Shown piece by piece: positions 12,322 to 19,209 of a stretch of DNA of 25,619 nt. How positions within the stretch are numbered: the first letter of the stretch is position 1; each line of letters begins with the position of its first letter. The notes under the pieces were generated by a model. The model was given only the letters and a program-made list of their open reading frames with translations, was not told the origin of the DNA and made no database searches. The position numbers and the translations under genes are program-made. Origin of the DNA: an uncultured Collinsella sp. (GTDB lineage: Bacteria; Actinomycetota; Coriobacteriia; Coriobacteriales; Coriobacteriaceae); NCBI GenBank assembly GCA_900553215.1, contig USCJ01000001.1, forward strand, positions 1 to 25,619, read 5' to 3'.

Positions 12322-12473
12322 TCATTGCTGAATTACGACAAAACGCAACAACAGAGCTGTGTAACCGCGGCATAACTGATTTACAGACGATACGAAGAAC
12401 GTAATGAATGAACTAGTGAACTGCGACACAACCGAAAAAGCGAACAGTTATAAACCCAAAAAACGCATTGAAA
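12322..12473 (+). repeat. Array C: 19 degenerate 8-bp units
   Basis: In the same orientation as array A, units at 8-bp steps include gaattacg (12330), acaaaacg, gaagaacg (12394), gaactagt (12410), gaactgcg and gaacagtt (12442). The array ends 14 bp before the stop codon of the convergent small gene at 12487. Confidence 0.72.
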
Positions 12474-12486
12474 CAGGCGAGATGTT

Positions 12487-12711
12487 TTAAATCTCAGCCC
12501 ACAAATCGAGAACAGTAGCGTCCCGACGAACCGTGGCAAAATAGTCGCAGTAGTCATAGGCATCATCGGGACTGCGTATTACGGCAACAAGCTCTCCGTT
12601 GTGCGCATCAACAACCGCATGTCGAAATCCCATCGTCTGACGTATCATCCGGTTGCGCCGCCGCTCGATCTCGATCACATCCAGCAGGAGGTGGCCATCT
12701 TCGTTGGTCAT
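12487..12711 (-). CDS. Small hypothetical protein (74 aa)
   Basis: A 74-residue protein with a mixed alpha/beta pattern (HAVVDAHNGELVAVIRSPDD, then YDYCDYFATVRRDATVLDLW). ATG 12711 is preferred because a GGAG ribosome-binding site lies 6 nt upstream; the longer frame to 12750 has none. It is divergent from the RHH antitoxin-like gene at 12881 and convergent with the 8-bp arrays. The family was not recognised. The VVDAHNGELVAVI strand-turn-strand could be a small ligand-binding or dimerisation fold. Confidence 0.5.
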   Translation of the reverse strand: MTNEDGHLLLDVIEIERRRNRMIRQTMGFRHAVVDAHNGELVAVIRSPDDAYDYCDYFATVRRDATVLDLWAEI

Positions 12712-12801
12712 CTGAAACTCCGATCTAGGCGATTGCCTTTTCCTTAGCAAAGGAAATGAACTTCTTCAGCGACCAGATGCCGTCTCTGAATTGAGGCGGG
12801 T

Positions 12802-12841
12802 ATACATTTTGAGACCGTTTAATCTGAACAACAAGATGTAT
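12802..12841. promoter_or_regulatory. Probable operator of the solitary antitoxin gene
   Basis: atacattttg (12802-12811) and caagatgtat (12832-12841) form an inverted repeat with 9 of 10 pairs, centred 60 bp upstream of the RHH gene start at 12881. Confidence 0.45.
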
Positions 12842-12880
12842 GCCAGTACAGTCCAGTCGCTGGCATTGATTGGAGAGGCC

Positions 12881-13108
12881 ATGGGGGTATGCGAAATTGC
12901 GGTCATGTTCGATGAGAGCGAAATGGCTTTGGTTCAGGCCCATGCGAACATCTCAAACATGTCCTTTTCCGAGTTCGTGAGAAGGGCTGTGCTTGAGAAA
13001 ATCGAGGACATGGTGGACATCGAGGCATTCAACGAAGCGCTGATGGAAGATGACGGTGCCCGCTACTCAATGGCCGACGCCATGTGTATGGCCATGAAGG
13101 GCGAGTAG
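12881..13108 (+). CDS. RHH antitoxin-like protein, RelB/DUF6290 type, without toxin
   Basis: A 75-residue protein with an N-terminal RHH domain: strand VCEIAVMFDE, helix SEMALVQAHANISN, then MSFSEFVRRAVLEKIEDMVD. An acidic C-terminal tail (FNEALMEDDGARYSMADAM) normally wraps around a RelE-family toxin. A ggagagg ribosome-binding site fixes the start; the longer frame begins only at a TTG. No RelE-like gene follows: 13109-13494 is non-coding. It is therefore an orphan antitoxin, perhaps protecting against a chromosomal toxin or used as a plain repressor. Confidence 0.75.
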   Translation: MGVCEIAVMFDESEMALVQAHANISNMSFSEFVRRAVLEKIEDMVDIEAFNEALMEDDGARYSMADAMCMAMKGE

Positions 13109-13494
13109 CCGTTTGCGGTGCCAAGCTGACCGCTCGCGTTGAGCGGCGGCAGCGCCCGTTGAAGCGATAGTTCCGCAATTTGTTTCACGAATTACCGTCG
13201 AAATGTTTCACGCGCTGGTAGGTGCAAGCACTGCTTAAGGGCACACCCAAAGCACCCCAAAGTGCCGCCACGCAGGTCAAGGCCGAAAAATCGACCTCAC
13301 CAGATGCGTTTTAAGACACGGAAAAGGGGTGTCGCGAACATCCACGCCGCCCCAGGCTCAATCGCCCCGTAACTCAAATCCTGTTGAGCCGTCTACCTGT
13401 GACTTTGTGATATTTGCTACCGCCGTATCGTGAGCGAGAATCGTGTCCGCACGGGGCAATATTTTAGGTAAAACACCCGAGGGAAAGGAATAGC
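13109..13494. other. Gene-free stretch with two TGTTTCACG half-sites
   Basis: No reading frame is credible here. A hairpin (ccgctc/gagcgg, about 13130-13147) follows the antitoxin gene. tgtttcacg occurs at 13181-13189 and 13204-13212 in direct orientation; this is one half of the ParB-family parS palindrome, but no full palindrome and no ParB of the Spo0J type is present. The stretch 13213-13494 contains the promoter region of the next gene and nothing else I can name. Confidence 0.5.
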
Positions 13495-13773
13495 ATGAGC
13501 GACACACAGGAAATCGTTCAACGACTCGAACGCGAGATGGCAGACCGAGCTGCCGCAGTTGAGAAGGTTGATGCTTTTAAGAACCAGCTCGCACAGGCCA
13601 TCAAGGCCTTCATGGCCGCCGACGAGGCAGTTCGCGGCCTCAACGACCATGACAGCGAAATCGACACCCAAATTGCAGCTGCCATTGACGAGCACCTTCG
13701 AGCAATCGACAGACTGTGCCGCTTCGGCATCGACGGCGGATTCGGCGAGGAGCATCCCGTTAAGGAGTACTAG
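13495..13773 (+). CDS. Small alpha-helical protein (92 aa), unknown function
   Basis: A 92-residue acidic helical protein. Residues 1-75 form coiled-coil-like helices (EIVQRLEREMADRAAAVEKV, then EIDTQIAAAIDEHLRAIDRL) with a Gly-rich end (GIDGGFGEEHPVKEY). A gggaaagga ribosome-binding site precedes the ATG by 6 nt, and a large composite hairpin terminates the transcript. It is a single-gene unit with no membrane segment. The family was not recognised; small helical plasmid proteins of this kind may be accessory to mobilization or recombination. Confidence 0.6.
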   Translation: MSDTQEIVQRLEREMADRAAAVEKVDAFKNQLAQAIKAFMAADEAVRGLNDHDSEIDTQIAAAIDEHLRAIDRLCRFGIDGGFGEEHPVKEY

Positions 13774-13806
13774 ACCGCTGCATGGCCATGGAAGTAAAGT
13801 AAAAGA

Positions 13807-13873
13807 GGGTCGGACCAGAAGCAGTTCCCGGACAATTGGCGTCCGGCCAGACACTTCGGTTCGACCCTTTCTT
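13807..13873 (+). terminator. Composite hairpin terminator
   Basis: An outer stem gggtcg/cgaccc (13807-13812/13862-13867), followed by tttcttt, encloses an inner stem ccggac/gtccgg (13828-13833/13841-13846). It ends the 13495 gene. Confidence 0.65.
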
Positions 13874-14226
13874 TCAGGATTCTGTAACAGAAAAGCCCCT
13901 GCTAGAGGTGATTTTTCGTGAGTGGATATTATGACAGCTGATTGAACTGCAACGCGCCAGGGCCACAAGGGCGAGGCAAACTAGCGAGGCGTGTCGCCGC
14001 GAGTGTAATCGCCGCGATCGACGACGCGGTCGTCCAGCTGCCTCGACACGGCGCCACCGCTGTGCGTCTGGCCCACGGCGAGACAGAAGGAGACACTGTT
14101 GGGGCCGATGGGCTAAGACCGTTGCTGACCAAGTGCCATTAGCGGCCATTGGCACATGTCGAGCCAGACTGATTCTGTGGGTATAGGGTGGCATTTCACT
14201 GAGGTCGGAAACTCCCGCAGCCATTG

Positions 14227-14253
14227 ATTAATTTCGATATGTCCGAAATTAAT
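14227..14253. repeat. 10-bp perfect palindrome upstream of the secreted-protein operon
   Basis: attaatttcg (14227-14236) is exactly complementary to 14244-14253. It lies 110 bp before the start at 14363 and is a candidate operator; a duplicated aagtaaccg follows near 14293-14310. The preceding stretch 13880-14226 has no gene I can support. The open frame from 13942 (TTG start, no ribosome-binding site) is protein-like in places but unproven. Confidence 0.5.
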
Positions 14254-14362
14254 ATTACATACATGGGTAACAAGCATATATAGGAGCGCTCAAGTAACCG
14301 AAGTAACCGAGCCGGGGCAAAAATTGGCAAGAAGGACCCCGGTGAGAAGTTTGGAGGCGAAG

Positions 14363-15016
14363 ATGAGTACAACGAAAAACCTGTTTATTACTCGCAGGTC
14401 AATCCTGACGGCAGCCGCATTGGGCGGACTGTCACTGATCACCCCAAATGGTGCATTTGCTGATGGTTACAATTCTGAAACCGTAGAATTCCTAGCATTC
14501 CCGGATCTGAGTGAATCTGATGTCGAGGCAATTGTGCGTCAACGTGCAGAGCAAGAAGCAGCCCTTATCATAGAAGAGGCGATGTCATCTGATGATATTG
14601 AGCTCTATGCGACACGCGGGCGCCCAAGCTACAGCACCGTATACGGGAGCGTGCAAACGAAAGCCAGCGGATGGCACGACGTTGCTGGGCAGCCCTCGGG
14701 AGGCGTTCACATCGACGGGGGCGGTTATATACATGTCCAGCCGTCTGGCGGCGGTTCGGTGAGCGTATCGGTACCGCTCCCGAATGGCGTCGGAAGCATA
14801 GGTGTATCGATACCGCTGGCAAAGCGCAATATGTCGGCGACTGGGTACTCCATTAAGATCGACGGCGCTGGCTTTTGGAAAGCGACGGCGAACGTTGAAC
14901 ACAAGGTTCAGCCGTTTGTTGTTTATGAGACCGTCAATGGCGTCAAGAAGGTGTACAAAAAAGCAGCGACGAATAACTTCTTCCGTCTTTCCTTAGGCAA
15001 GCGAAAAGTAGGATGA
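14363..15016 (+). CDS. Exported protein with Tat-like signal, first of a two-gene unit
   Basis: A 217-residue protein. The N-terminus (NLFITRRSILTAAALGGLSL) has a twin-arginine-like TRRSIL motif and a hydrophobic core, with cleavage likely after GAFA-D (about residue 34). An acidic, possibly pro-peptide segment is rich in Glu (SESDVEAIVRQRAEQEAALI). The mature C-terminal domain is Gly/Ser/Val-rich and beta-like (GGSVSVSVPLPNGVGSIGV) with basic ends. ATG 14363 is chosen for its ttggagg ribosome-binding site. The next gene begins one base after the stop and encodes a membrane-anchored partner. The layout (exported protein plus a small membrane protein) fits an antagonistic peptide with immunity or a surface factor, but no known family was recognised. 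Confidence 0.65.
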   Translation: MSTTKNLFITRRSILTAAALGGLSLITPNGAFADGYNSETVEFLAFPDLSESDVEAIVRQRAEQEAALIIEEAMSSDDIELYATRGRPSYSTVYGSVQTKASGWHDVAGQPSGGVHIDGGGYIHVQPSGGGSVSVSVPLPNGVGSIGVSIPLAKRNMSATGYSIKIDGAGFWKATANVEHKVQPFVVYETVNGVKKVYKKAATNNFFRLSLGKRKVG

Positions 15017-15017
15017 C

Positions 15018-15446
15018 ATGATAGGCAAGAGCTACGTAAAGATTGTAATTGTTGGCCTTGCAATCGGTCTTGCAATGGCACTATGCGCATCATTCGCGAC
15101 GTATAGGGCCGAGCAATCGTTTATTGATGGCGCTGAAAACGGTTTTGGCATAGACGGGATGTATGTCAACGATGGCGCGACCAGGCCGTCTATGGCGATT
15201 CTTGCAGGCGAAGATATGGAATGGCAAATCTGTTATGACGATGGCTCTTGTATGAGTGGTCGTTTGGCCGCAACGAGCGATCCGAATTCGTTTGGTCTTC
15301 TCGACAATGATGGAGCGGATTGCGGTTCTGTTCACCTGTCATATGCATCGCGAGACGGGATGGACGGCATTCTCTACGTCTCCCACGAGACTGGCGATTT
15401 CAAGATGCGCAGAACTAACCGCGTGCCGGCTTTTATCGAGGAGTGA
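15018..15446 (+). CDS. Small membrane-anchored extracytoplasmic protein, partner of 14363 gene
   Basis: A 142-residue protein. The basic start MIGKSYVKI leads into one transmembrane helix (VIVGLAIGLAMALCASFATY, about residues 10-29), and the rest is a soluble outside domain with four cysteines (WQICYDD, GSCMSG, ADCGS among them) and acidic composition. The start codon follows the upstream stop by one base, so expression is coupled, and three perfect hairpins follow. Cysteine pairing outside the cell is plausible. Immunity or a processing partner for the exported protein is a reasonable inference. Confidence 0.6.
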   Translation: MIGKSYVKIVIVGLAIGLAMALCASFATYRAEQSFIDGAENGFGIDGMYVNDGATRPSMAILAGEDMEWQICYDDGSCMSGRLAATSDPNSFGLLDNDGADCGSVHLSYASRDGMDGILYVSHETGDFKMRRTNRVPAFIEE

Positions 15447-15451
15447 GAGTT

Positions 15452-15584
15452 CCCTGCGGCCTGCCGGTCAGGCCGCAGGGGTATCGAACCCCGCATTCAT
15501 CCGTACACACACGGATGAATGCGGGAAGTGTCCGGATGAAGTTGATAATCAAGGAAACAAAGCCGTCCTGCCTGGGACGGCTTT
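15452..15584. repeat. Three consecutive perfect hairpins
   Basis: 12-bp stem 15452-15463/15469-15480 (loop ccggt), 15-bp stem 15490-15504/15511-15525 (loop acacac), and 10-bp stem 15559-15568/15575-15584. The first probably terminates the upstream operon. The third (aaagccgtcc/ggacggcttt) has T residues on both strands and serves as terminator of the minus-strand 21-aa peptide gene. The role of the middle one is unknown; it lacks a T tail. Confidence 0.7.
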
Positions 15585-15608
15585 GGTCTATAAAGGCCAG
15601 GTTTTACC

Positions 15609-15674
15609 CTAGCCAAAAATGGCCAGAATGGTCACCAGAGGAAGAGCGACGATCATAAGACGGAACTCGGACAT
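15609..15674 (-). CDS. 21-residue hydrophobic membrane peptide, type I toxin-like
   Basis: The gene has a clear gggaggtgg ribosome-binding site, a 21-residue frame starting MSEFRLMIVALPLV and ending LAIFG, and a terminator 25-50 bp downstream. The peptide is one transmembrane helix with only a single Arg. The 5' leader has a TAGGAT -10 (15732-15737) and a 10-bp stem (15709-15732 region). It resembles short type I toxins (TisB/Fst/Ldr-like), but unlike the loci at 4.2 and 8.4 kb no convergent RNA with shared repeats was found. It may be a lone toxin-like peptide or a regulated leader. Confidence 0.5.
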   Translation of the reverse strand: MSEFRLMIVALPLVTILAIFG

Positions 15675-15708
15675 AGCGACCACCTCCCCGAAAACTCGGG
15701 CAGGGCTT

Positions 15709-15737
15709 CAGCGCGGCGGCGCACTGAAGCGATCCTA
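15709..15737 (-). promoter_or_regulatory. Promoter -10 and leader stem-loop of the 21-aa peptide gene
   Basis: On the minus strand TAGGAT (plus 15732-15737) is followed by cttcagtgcg pairing with cgcgctgaag, a 10-bp stem with one G-U pair, about 35 nt before the start codon. A stable 5' stem-loop is common in type I toxin mRNAs, where it delays translation. Confidence 0.45.
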
Positions 15738-15761
15738 GCAGAGTCGTCAATCGCCACCGGT

Positions 15762-15821
15762 CAGCTCGTACCCCGCCTCGCACCAGGGCAGGACCAAGCT
15801 AGCGAGGCGGGGTACGAGCTG
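15762..15821. repeat. Perfect 20-bp inverted repeat
   Basis: cagctcgtaccccgcctcgc (15762-15781) is exactly complementary to 15802-15821 with a 20-nt loop. A T-containing run (gctgctttctgttt) follows on the plus strand. It could terminate a plus-strand RNA antisense to the 21-aa peptide leader, or separate that gene from mobC. The loop end agctagcgaggcg is similar to 13976-13988. Confidence 0.65.
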
Positions 15822-15940
15822 GCTGCTTTCTGTTTAATGGCTGTCAACCTCTTCTGCCATCTCCTTTCGATTTTACTCAGTAGTTATAGCTAAACGAGTA
15901 ATTGCACTCAGTTGCAAAACTGATCCAGCTGCGTTCCGAC

Positions 15941-16583
15941 TTAAAGATTTCTGTTGTCTGGTTCATCTGCCAGATAATCATGTGGAACATAGTCAACGTG
16001 ATAGCGCTTTTCAAGTTGCTCGATAAACCGATCGACCTTTCGAGCATTTTGGTAAACCTTTTCAAGTGTGCGGAAAACAGCTTTCTCGTTGTACGCGGGA
16101 AGCCCCTGGGCATTCACGAAGTACATCAGCTGATTGAGGTTCGTTCCTTCCTTCAATAACTCATGATGGAGTTTTTCAACTTCCGCAATGTCAAAATTGA
16201 ATGATTCGATCTTTCCGTAAATTGCGCTACGGCGAACCAGTTCGCTTACAGAAATGCCAAGAGCCTCCGCACGCTGCTCGATCGCCTTTTTTTTCTGAAG
16301 CGGTAAGCATCACATGAAACGAAACGTCGCGTTTCTCGGCGATGGCTTCACCGCACTCGCCAGATTTTTTTGGAGTGTGTTTGCGCTCCTGCTTCTGCAG
16401 CGCTTTATTTTTTACGCGTTCGATTTTCTTTCCGGCCTCAAGATCGTCGAGAGAAATCGAACGGCTAATCAAAACGGAGCGGATTAATTCAGCTTCCGTG
16501 CAACCGGCTTCGTCGCAAAGTCGTTGAAGGGCTTCCTTTTCTCCAGGGGTCAACGTCGCTTCGACTTTCTCGCTTCGTCTCAT
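15941..16583 (-). pseudogene. mobC: MobC-like relaxosome protein, frameshifted at an A8 tract
   Basis: Two overlapping frames together make a MobC-type relaxosome accessory protein. The first (from ATG 16583) contains an RHH-like unit (VEATLTPGEKEALQRLCDEA, then CTEAELIRSVLI) and a second unit beginning DVSFHVMLTASEKK. The frame is lost at a run of eight T on the plus strand (about 16287-16294). Dropping one base continues directly into AIEQRAEALGISVSELVRRS and then the MobC signature LLKEGTNLNQLMYFVNAQGL, with a helical tail ending at 15941. MobC assists relaxase at oriT, which lies just upstream (16728-16784). Seven A residues would restore the gene, so the causes could be sequencing error, phase variation, transcriptional slippage or decay. 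Confidence 0.75.
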
Positions 16584-16597
16584 TTTCATCCCTTCAG

Positions 16598-16784
16598 TTT
16601 CGGAGTGGCCTCCGAAACAAGATTTGGAAAAGTCCGCCGAATTTTTCTCGGAGGCGCAACCGCTTCGCGCACAAAGCGGAACTCAGCTTTATCGGTCTTC
16701 TTTTCCCGTGTGAGGGAAAAGCAAGATCGTAAATGGCCATAGTTCATGCTTGCATGTAATTATGGCCATTTACGTACATCTTGC
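16598..16784 (+). other. oriT: Origin of transfer (oriT) with IncP-type nick motif
   Basis: A perfect 14-bp inverted repeat, cgtaaatggccata (16728-16741) with 16761-16774, encloses a small catgc/gcatg hairpin. Three bases later comes CATCTTGC (16777-16784), which fits the YATCYTG|Y nick consensus of MOBP plasmids (IncP/IncI type), predicting cleavage between 16783 and 16784 on the plus strand. Further hairpins lie between mobC and this site (gtttcgga/tccgaaac near 16598-16620, ccgctt/aagcgg, ttttccc/gggaaaa near 16700-16720). mobC is directly adjacent. No relaxase gene is in the window. Confidence 0.75.
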
Positions 16785-16799
16785 AATCTCCGGAACGGT

Positions 16800-17345
16800 G
16801 ATTGGGCGAAACGCAGTGTAGACGTGGAATGAGAGGCCTCATTCCAAGCGAGAGGCCTCGCGGCGTTGTAACTGCGTGAAGACCGTGAGCGGAAGCGAAT
16901 TTTTAACGCGAAGGATGCTGAGTGTTAGAAATTCGCTGCAGCGAGAGCGGAGCGGAAATGCGAATGCGAGGGATGCCGAGTGTTCGCATTTTTGCGAAGC
17001 GGGTTTGCGGCGCCTGCGACGCAAACATTCGACTTCGTCGAATCGTTTTCATGGCGTTTGCGAAAAAGTTGAGACAGCTTTCGACAATTTCAATGGCGCG
17101 GAGAGTCATTAGCGTGACTCGCAACGCTGTTGGATTTGTCGAAAGCTGACGCGGCTCGCATTACGAATCGAATGGCGAGTCGATTTTCATGCGGCGTGCA
17201 CACACGCCTACGATCGCGACCGATGGTCGCTATCTATTTTTCAGAACTCGCGTTTTGTTTTGACGCGATATGAAATGCGATATGAAAAAACGAAACGCCC
17301 GCGCGAGTCGTTTTGACTTTTACGCGGGCGCGATTCGATTCAAAT
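16800..17345 (+). other. Hairpin-rich non-coding tract, candidate structured RNA or leading region
   Basis: No credible gene in ~540 bp. Successive stems include gcgaattt...aaattcgc (about 16896-16938), aatgcgaa...ttcgcatt (about 16957-16992), gtttgcg/cgcaaac, attcgac/gtcgaat, agctttcgacaa/ttgtcgaaagct (about 17078-17149) enclosing gagtca/tgactc, and cgcccgcg/cgcgggcg (about 17298-17331). The first two stems carry nearly the same loop (gcga[ag]ggatgc[tc]gagtgtt). It directly follows the nick site, so it may be a conjugative leading region or a large ornate RNA. Confidence 0.5.
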
Positions 17346-17384
17346 GAAAATCAAGACGGTGAGTTTTTGAGTTTCGCGGTTTAG

Positions 17385-17818
17385 ATCTCAGAATTCGGAA
17401 AGCAACCGTGGTATTCCTACAGGAATCGAATCCGTGAGGTCTTTGTCCTGGATACCTGGGATCCAGAGAGCGGTAGATACCTGTTCGACGGTCTGACCCA
17501 ATCGACCTATCGAAACTCGATACATCGGATTGCACGACCCTGGAGGGCATGTTCAGGGGATGCTCAAGCGTCACGGAGCTTTTTGATCTCGATCGTCTTG
17601 ACACCTCGAACGTCGAGAACACGTCCTACATGTTCCTCAACTGCCTGACGCTCAAGGCCGTCAGCATCTTGGGATGGGAGGCGTCCGGAATCACAGACGT
17701 CGACCAGATGCTCAGTGGCTGCTCTACCTACATCCTCGCAACCGAGGAGCAGCGCGAGTTCCTGAACAAAATCACCGGCTCCACGCAGCACGGAATTTGG
17801 ACCAGCAACCTTTCTTAG
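17385..17818 (+). pseudogene. Truncated, frameshifted DUF285 (BspA-like) surface-protein fragment
   Basis: The frame from 17385 reads PWYSYRNRIREVFVLDTWD, typical of the start of a DUF285 repeat region, and ends at about 17500. One base appears to be missing there; the frame shifted by one continues as IDLSKLDTSDCTTLEGMFRG, then LDRLDTSNVENTSYMFLNCL, and stops at 17818. DUF285 repeats (LDTSNV-x-NMS-x-MF) occur in adhesins and lipoproteins of gut bacteria. No signal peptide or anchor is left, so it is a decayed fragment. The ATG at 17549 would give an 89-residue protein but has no proper ribosome-binding site. Confidence 0.75.
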
Positions 17819-17839
17819 CCCAGATCAAAATACCGGTTG

Positions 17840-17882
17840 TTTCCAGAAATCCTCTAGACGCCTTCTAGATGATTTCTGGAAA
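17840..17882. terminator. Convergent-gene inverted repeat
   Basis: tttccagaaatc (17840-17851) pairs with gatttctggaaa (17871-17882), and after one mismatch tctaga pairs with tctaga. It lies between the DUF285 remnant and the convergent ATPase gene and probably terminates both. Confidence 0.6.
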
Positions 17883-17893
17883 TGCAAATAGCT

Positions 17894-19159
17894 TTAGATT
17901 CCGAGCGTATCGACCGGAGCAATAACGATGCCTTCGCCAGTTACGTGAGCCGGCATACCAAACCCGATGACGATGAGTTTCGCCGCGGGCGGCCTCTCCC
18001 CGCGATCGACCAGCTTTCGCTCGAGTCGAAGCAGATTTTCCACTGCCTCTGGGACTTGGGGGCTCCCAAGCTTGACCTCAATGGCAACCCACGAGCCGTC
18101 ACGACGATGGACAATCGCGTCGACCTCCAGGTCGTCAGCGTCGTGGTAGTGAGATACGGTCGCATCGCTGGCCGCCGCGTAAACCTTGAGATCGTGCAGC
18201 ACGAGGGATTCGAAGAGCAAGCCAAGGGTCTTCGGATCGGATGACAACGACTCCGGGTCCGCACCGATGAGGGCGACGGCGAGCGATGGGTCCGCAAGGT
18301 GCCGCTTCGCGCCCTGCCGCAACTTCACCGGCGACCTGAGAGCCGGATGCCACGCGGGGACATCGTCGACGATATTGATACGGCGCAGCGCGTCCATGTA
18401 GCTGGTAATCGTATTCTTTGAGACGTCAACGCCCAAATCCCTTTCGATGGACCTCATGCCGGCAAGGGTCGATTCATTGCGCGCAAGCGACGAGAGCAAG
18501 GCCCTTACCTTAACCGGGTCGCGTTTCACTCCATCCGCCCTCGAAACGTCAGACTCGCAAACACCGTCAATATAGGCGGCGGCTATCCGCATTGCGTCGG
18601 CAGTCGTCTTACCGACCGCTTGGGGCCAACCGCCGCGGCAGAGCAAATCCGCGATACCGGCGATACCGGCGATGGATCCGAGTGACGCCGCAACGGGATC
18701 GCCGGCGAGCAGCGCCCCAAGCGAGACAGCTCCCGACGAAATGCCGAGCTCGAAAAGCGTCATGGTATCCATCCGCAAACGGGCGATTCGACCCACACCG
18801 CTGTGCATCGGCTGGTTCTCGGCTCGCGGCGTCGCAGATCCGGTGAGAATGAACTGTCCTGGCTCCCCTCCCCTGGCATCGCATTCGAATCGCACGGCAT
18901 CCCATAGCTTCGGTTCTTCCTGCCATTCGTCGACAAGCCTCGGGGTCGGTCCGACAATTGCCTGGGCCGGATCGAGACGAGCGAGCTGGAGGGCCGCAAA
19001 ACCGCCAGATGGGTCGGAGAGAGATAACGATGACTCGGAAAATCTCTGGGCTGTCGTTGTCTTTCCACACCATTTCGGCCCCTGAATGAGCACGGCACCG
19101 AAAATGCCAAGGTCGCGCTCGACCAAGCAGTCAACACAACGTCCTATATACCTATCCAT
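17894..19159 (-). CDS. AAA-type ATP-binding protein of the DUF4143 family
   Basis: A 421-residue protein. The N-terminal AAA domain has a Walker A motif (GPKWCGKTTT, about residues 26-35), a Walker B-like VDEWQEEP, and the sensor stretch GQFILTGSATPR. The C-terminal DUF4143 region includes YMDALRRINIVDDVPAWHP, ADPSLAVALIG, LGLLFESLVLHDLKVYA and a PD-(D/E)xK-like strand pattern (DLEVDAIVHRRDGSWVAIEVKLG). The nuclease-like E-V-K motif is conserved. ATG 19159 is chosen for its ggaagg ribosome-binding site; the ATG at 19174 has none. The family is abundant in gut bacteria and often carried on mobile DNA, with unknown physiological role, possibly defence. It is complete and not disrupted. Confidence 0.88.
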   Translation of the reverse strand: MDRYIGRCVDCLVERDLGIFGAVLIQGPKWCGKTTTAQRFSESSLSLSDPSGGFAALQLARLDPAQAIVGPTPRLVDEWQEEPKLWDAVRFECDARGGEPGQFILTGSATPRAENQPMHSGVGRIARLRMDTMTLFELGISSGAVSLGALLAGDPVAASLGSIAGIAGIADLLCRGGWPQAVGKTTADAMRIAAAYIDGVCESDVSRADGVKRDPVKVRALLSSLARNESTLAGMRSIERDLGVDVSKNTITSYMDALRRINIVDDVPAWHPALRSPVKLRQGAKRHLADPSLAVALIGADPESLSSDPKTLGLLFESLVLHDLKVYAAASDATVSHYHDADDLEVDAIVHRRDGSWVAIEVKLGSPQVPEAVENLLRLERKLVDRGERPPAAKLIVIGFGMPAHVTGEGIVIAPVDTLGI

Positions 19160-19209
19160 CGGCTTTCCTTCCAATCATTCATTTGAAATTATAGCGTCTA
19201 TCTGCGTCG

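Noticed and set aside
11838..12473. Decayed coding region
   Set aside because: The periodicity is 8 bp, not 3, and all six frames are interrupted by stops.
12725..12943. 72-aa minus-strand frame upstream of the 12487-12711 gene
   Set aside because: It overlaps the well-supported RHH gene and its operator on the other strand and has no ribosome-binding site.
13181..13212. Two TGTTTCACG half-sites as a parS centromere
   Set aside because: Only half of the ParB-family palindrome is present, in direct rather than inverted arrangement, and no Spo0J-type ParB is encoded. The partition system here is the short ParA/RHH type.
13942..14142. 66-aa plus-strand frame
   Set aside because: It reads somewhat protein-like but starts at TTG directly after a stop codon, with no ribosome-binding site and no recognisable family. 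Left as unsupported.
17549..17818. Intact 89-aa gene
   Set aside because: DUF285-like sequence continues upstream in another frame, and the ATG lacks a ribosome-binding site, so it is the 3' part of a frameshifted fragment.
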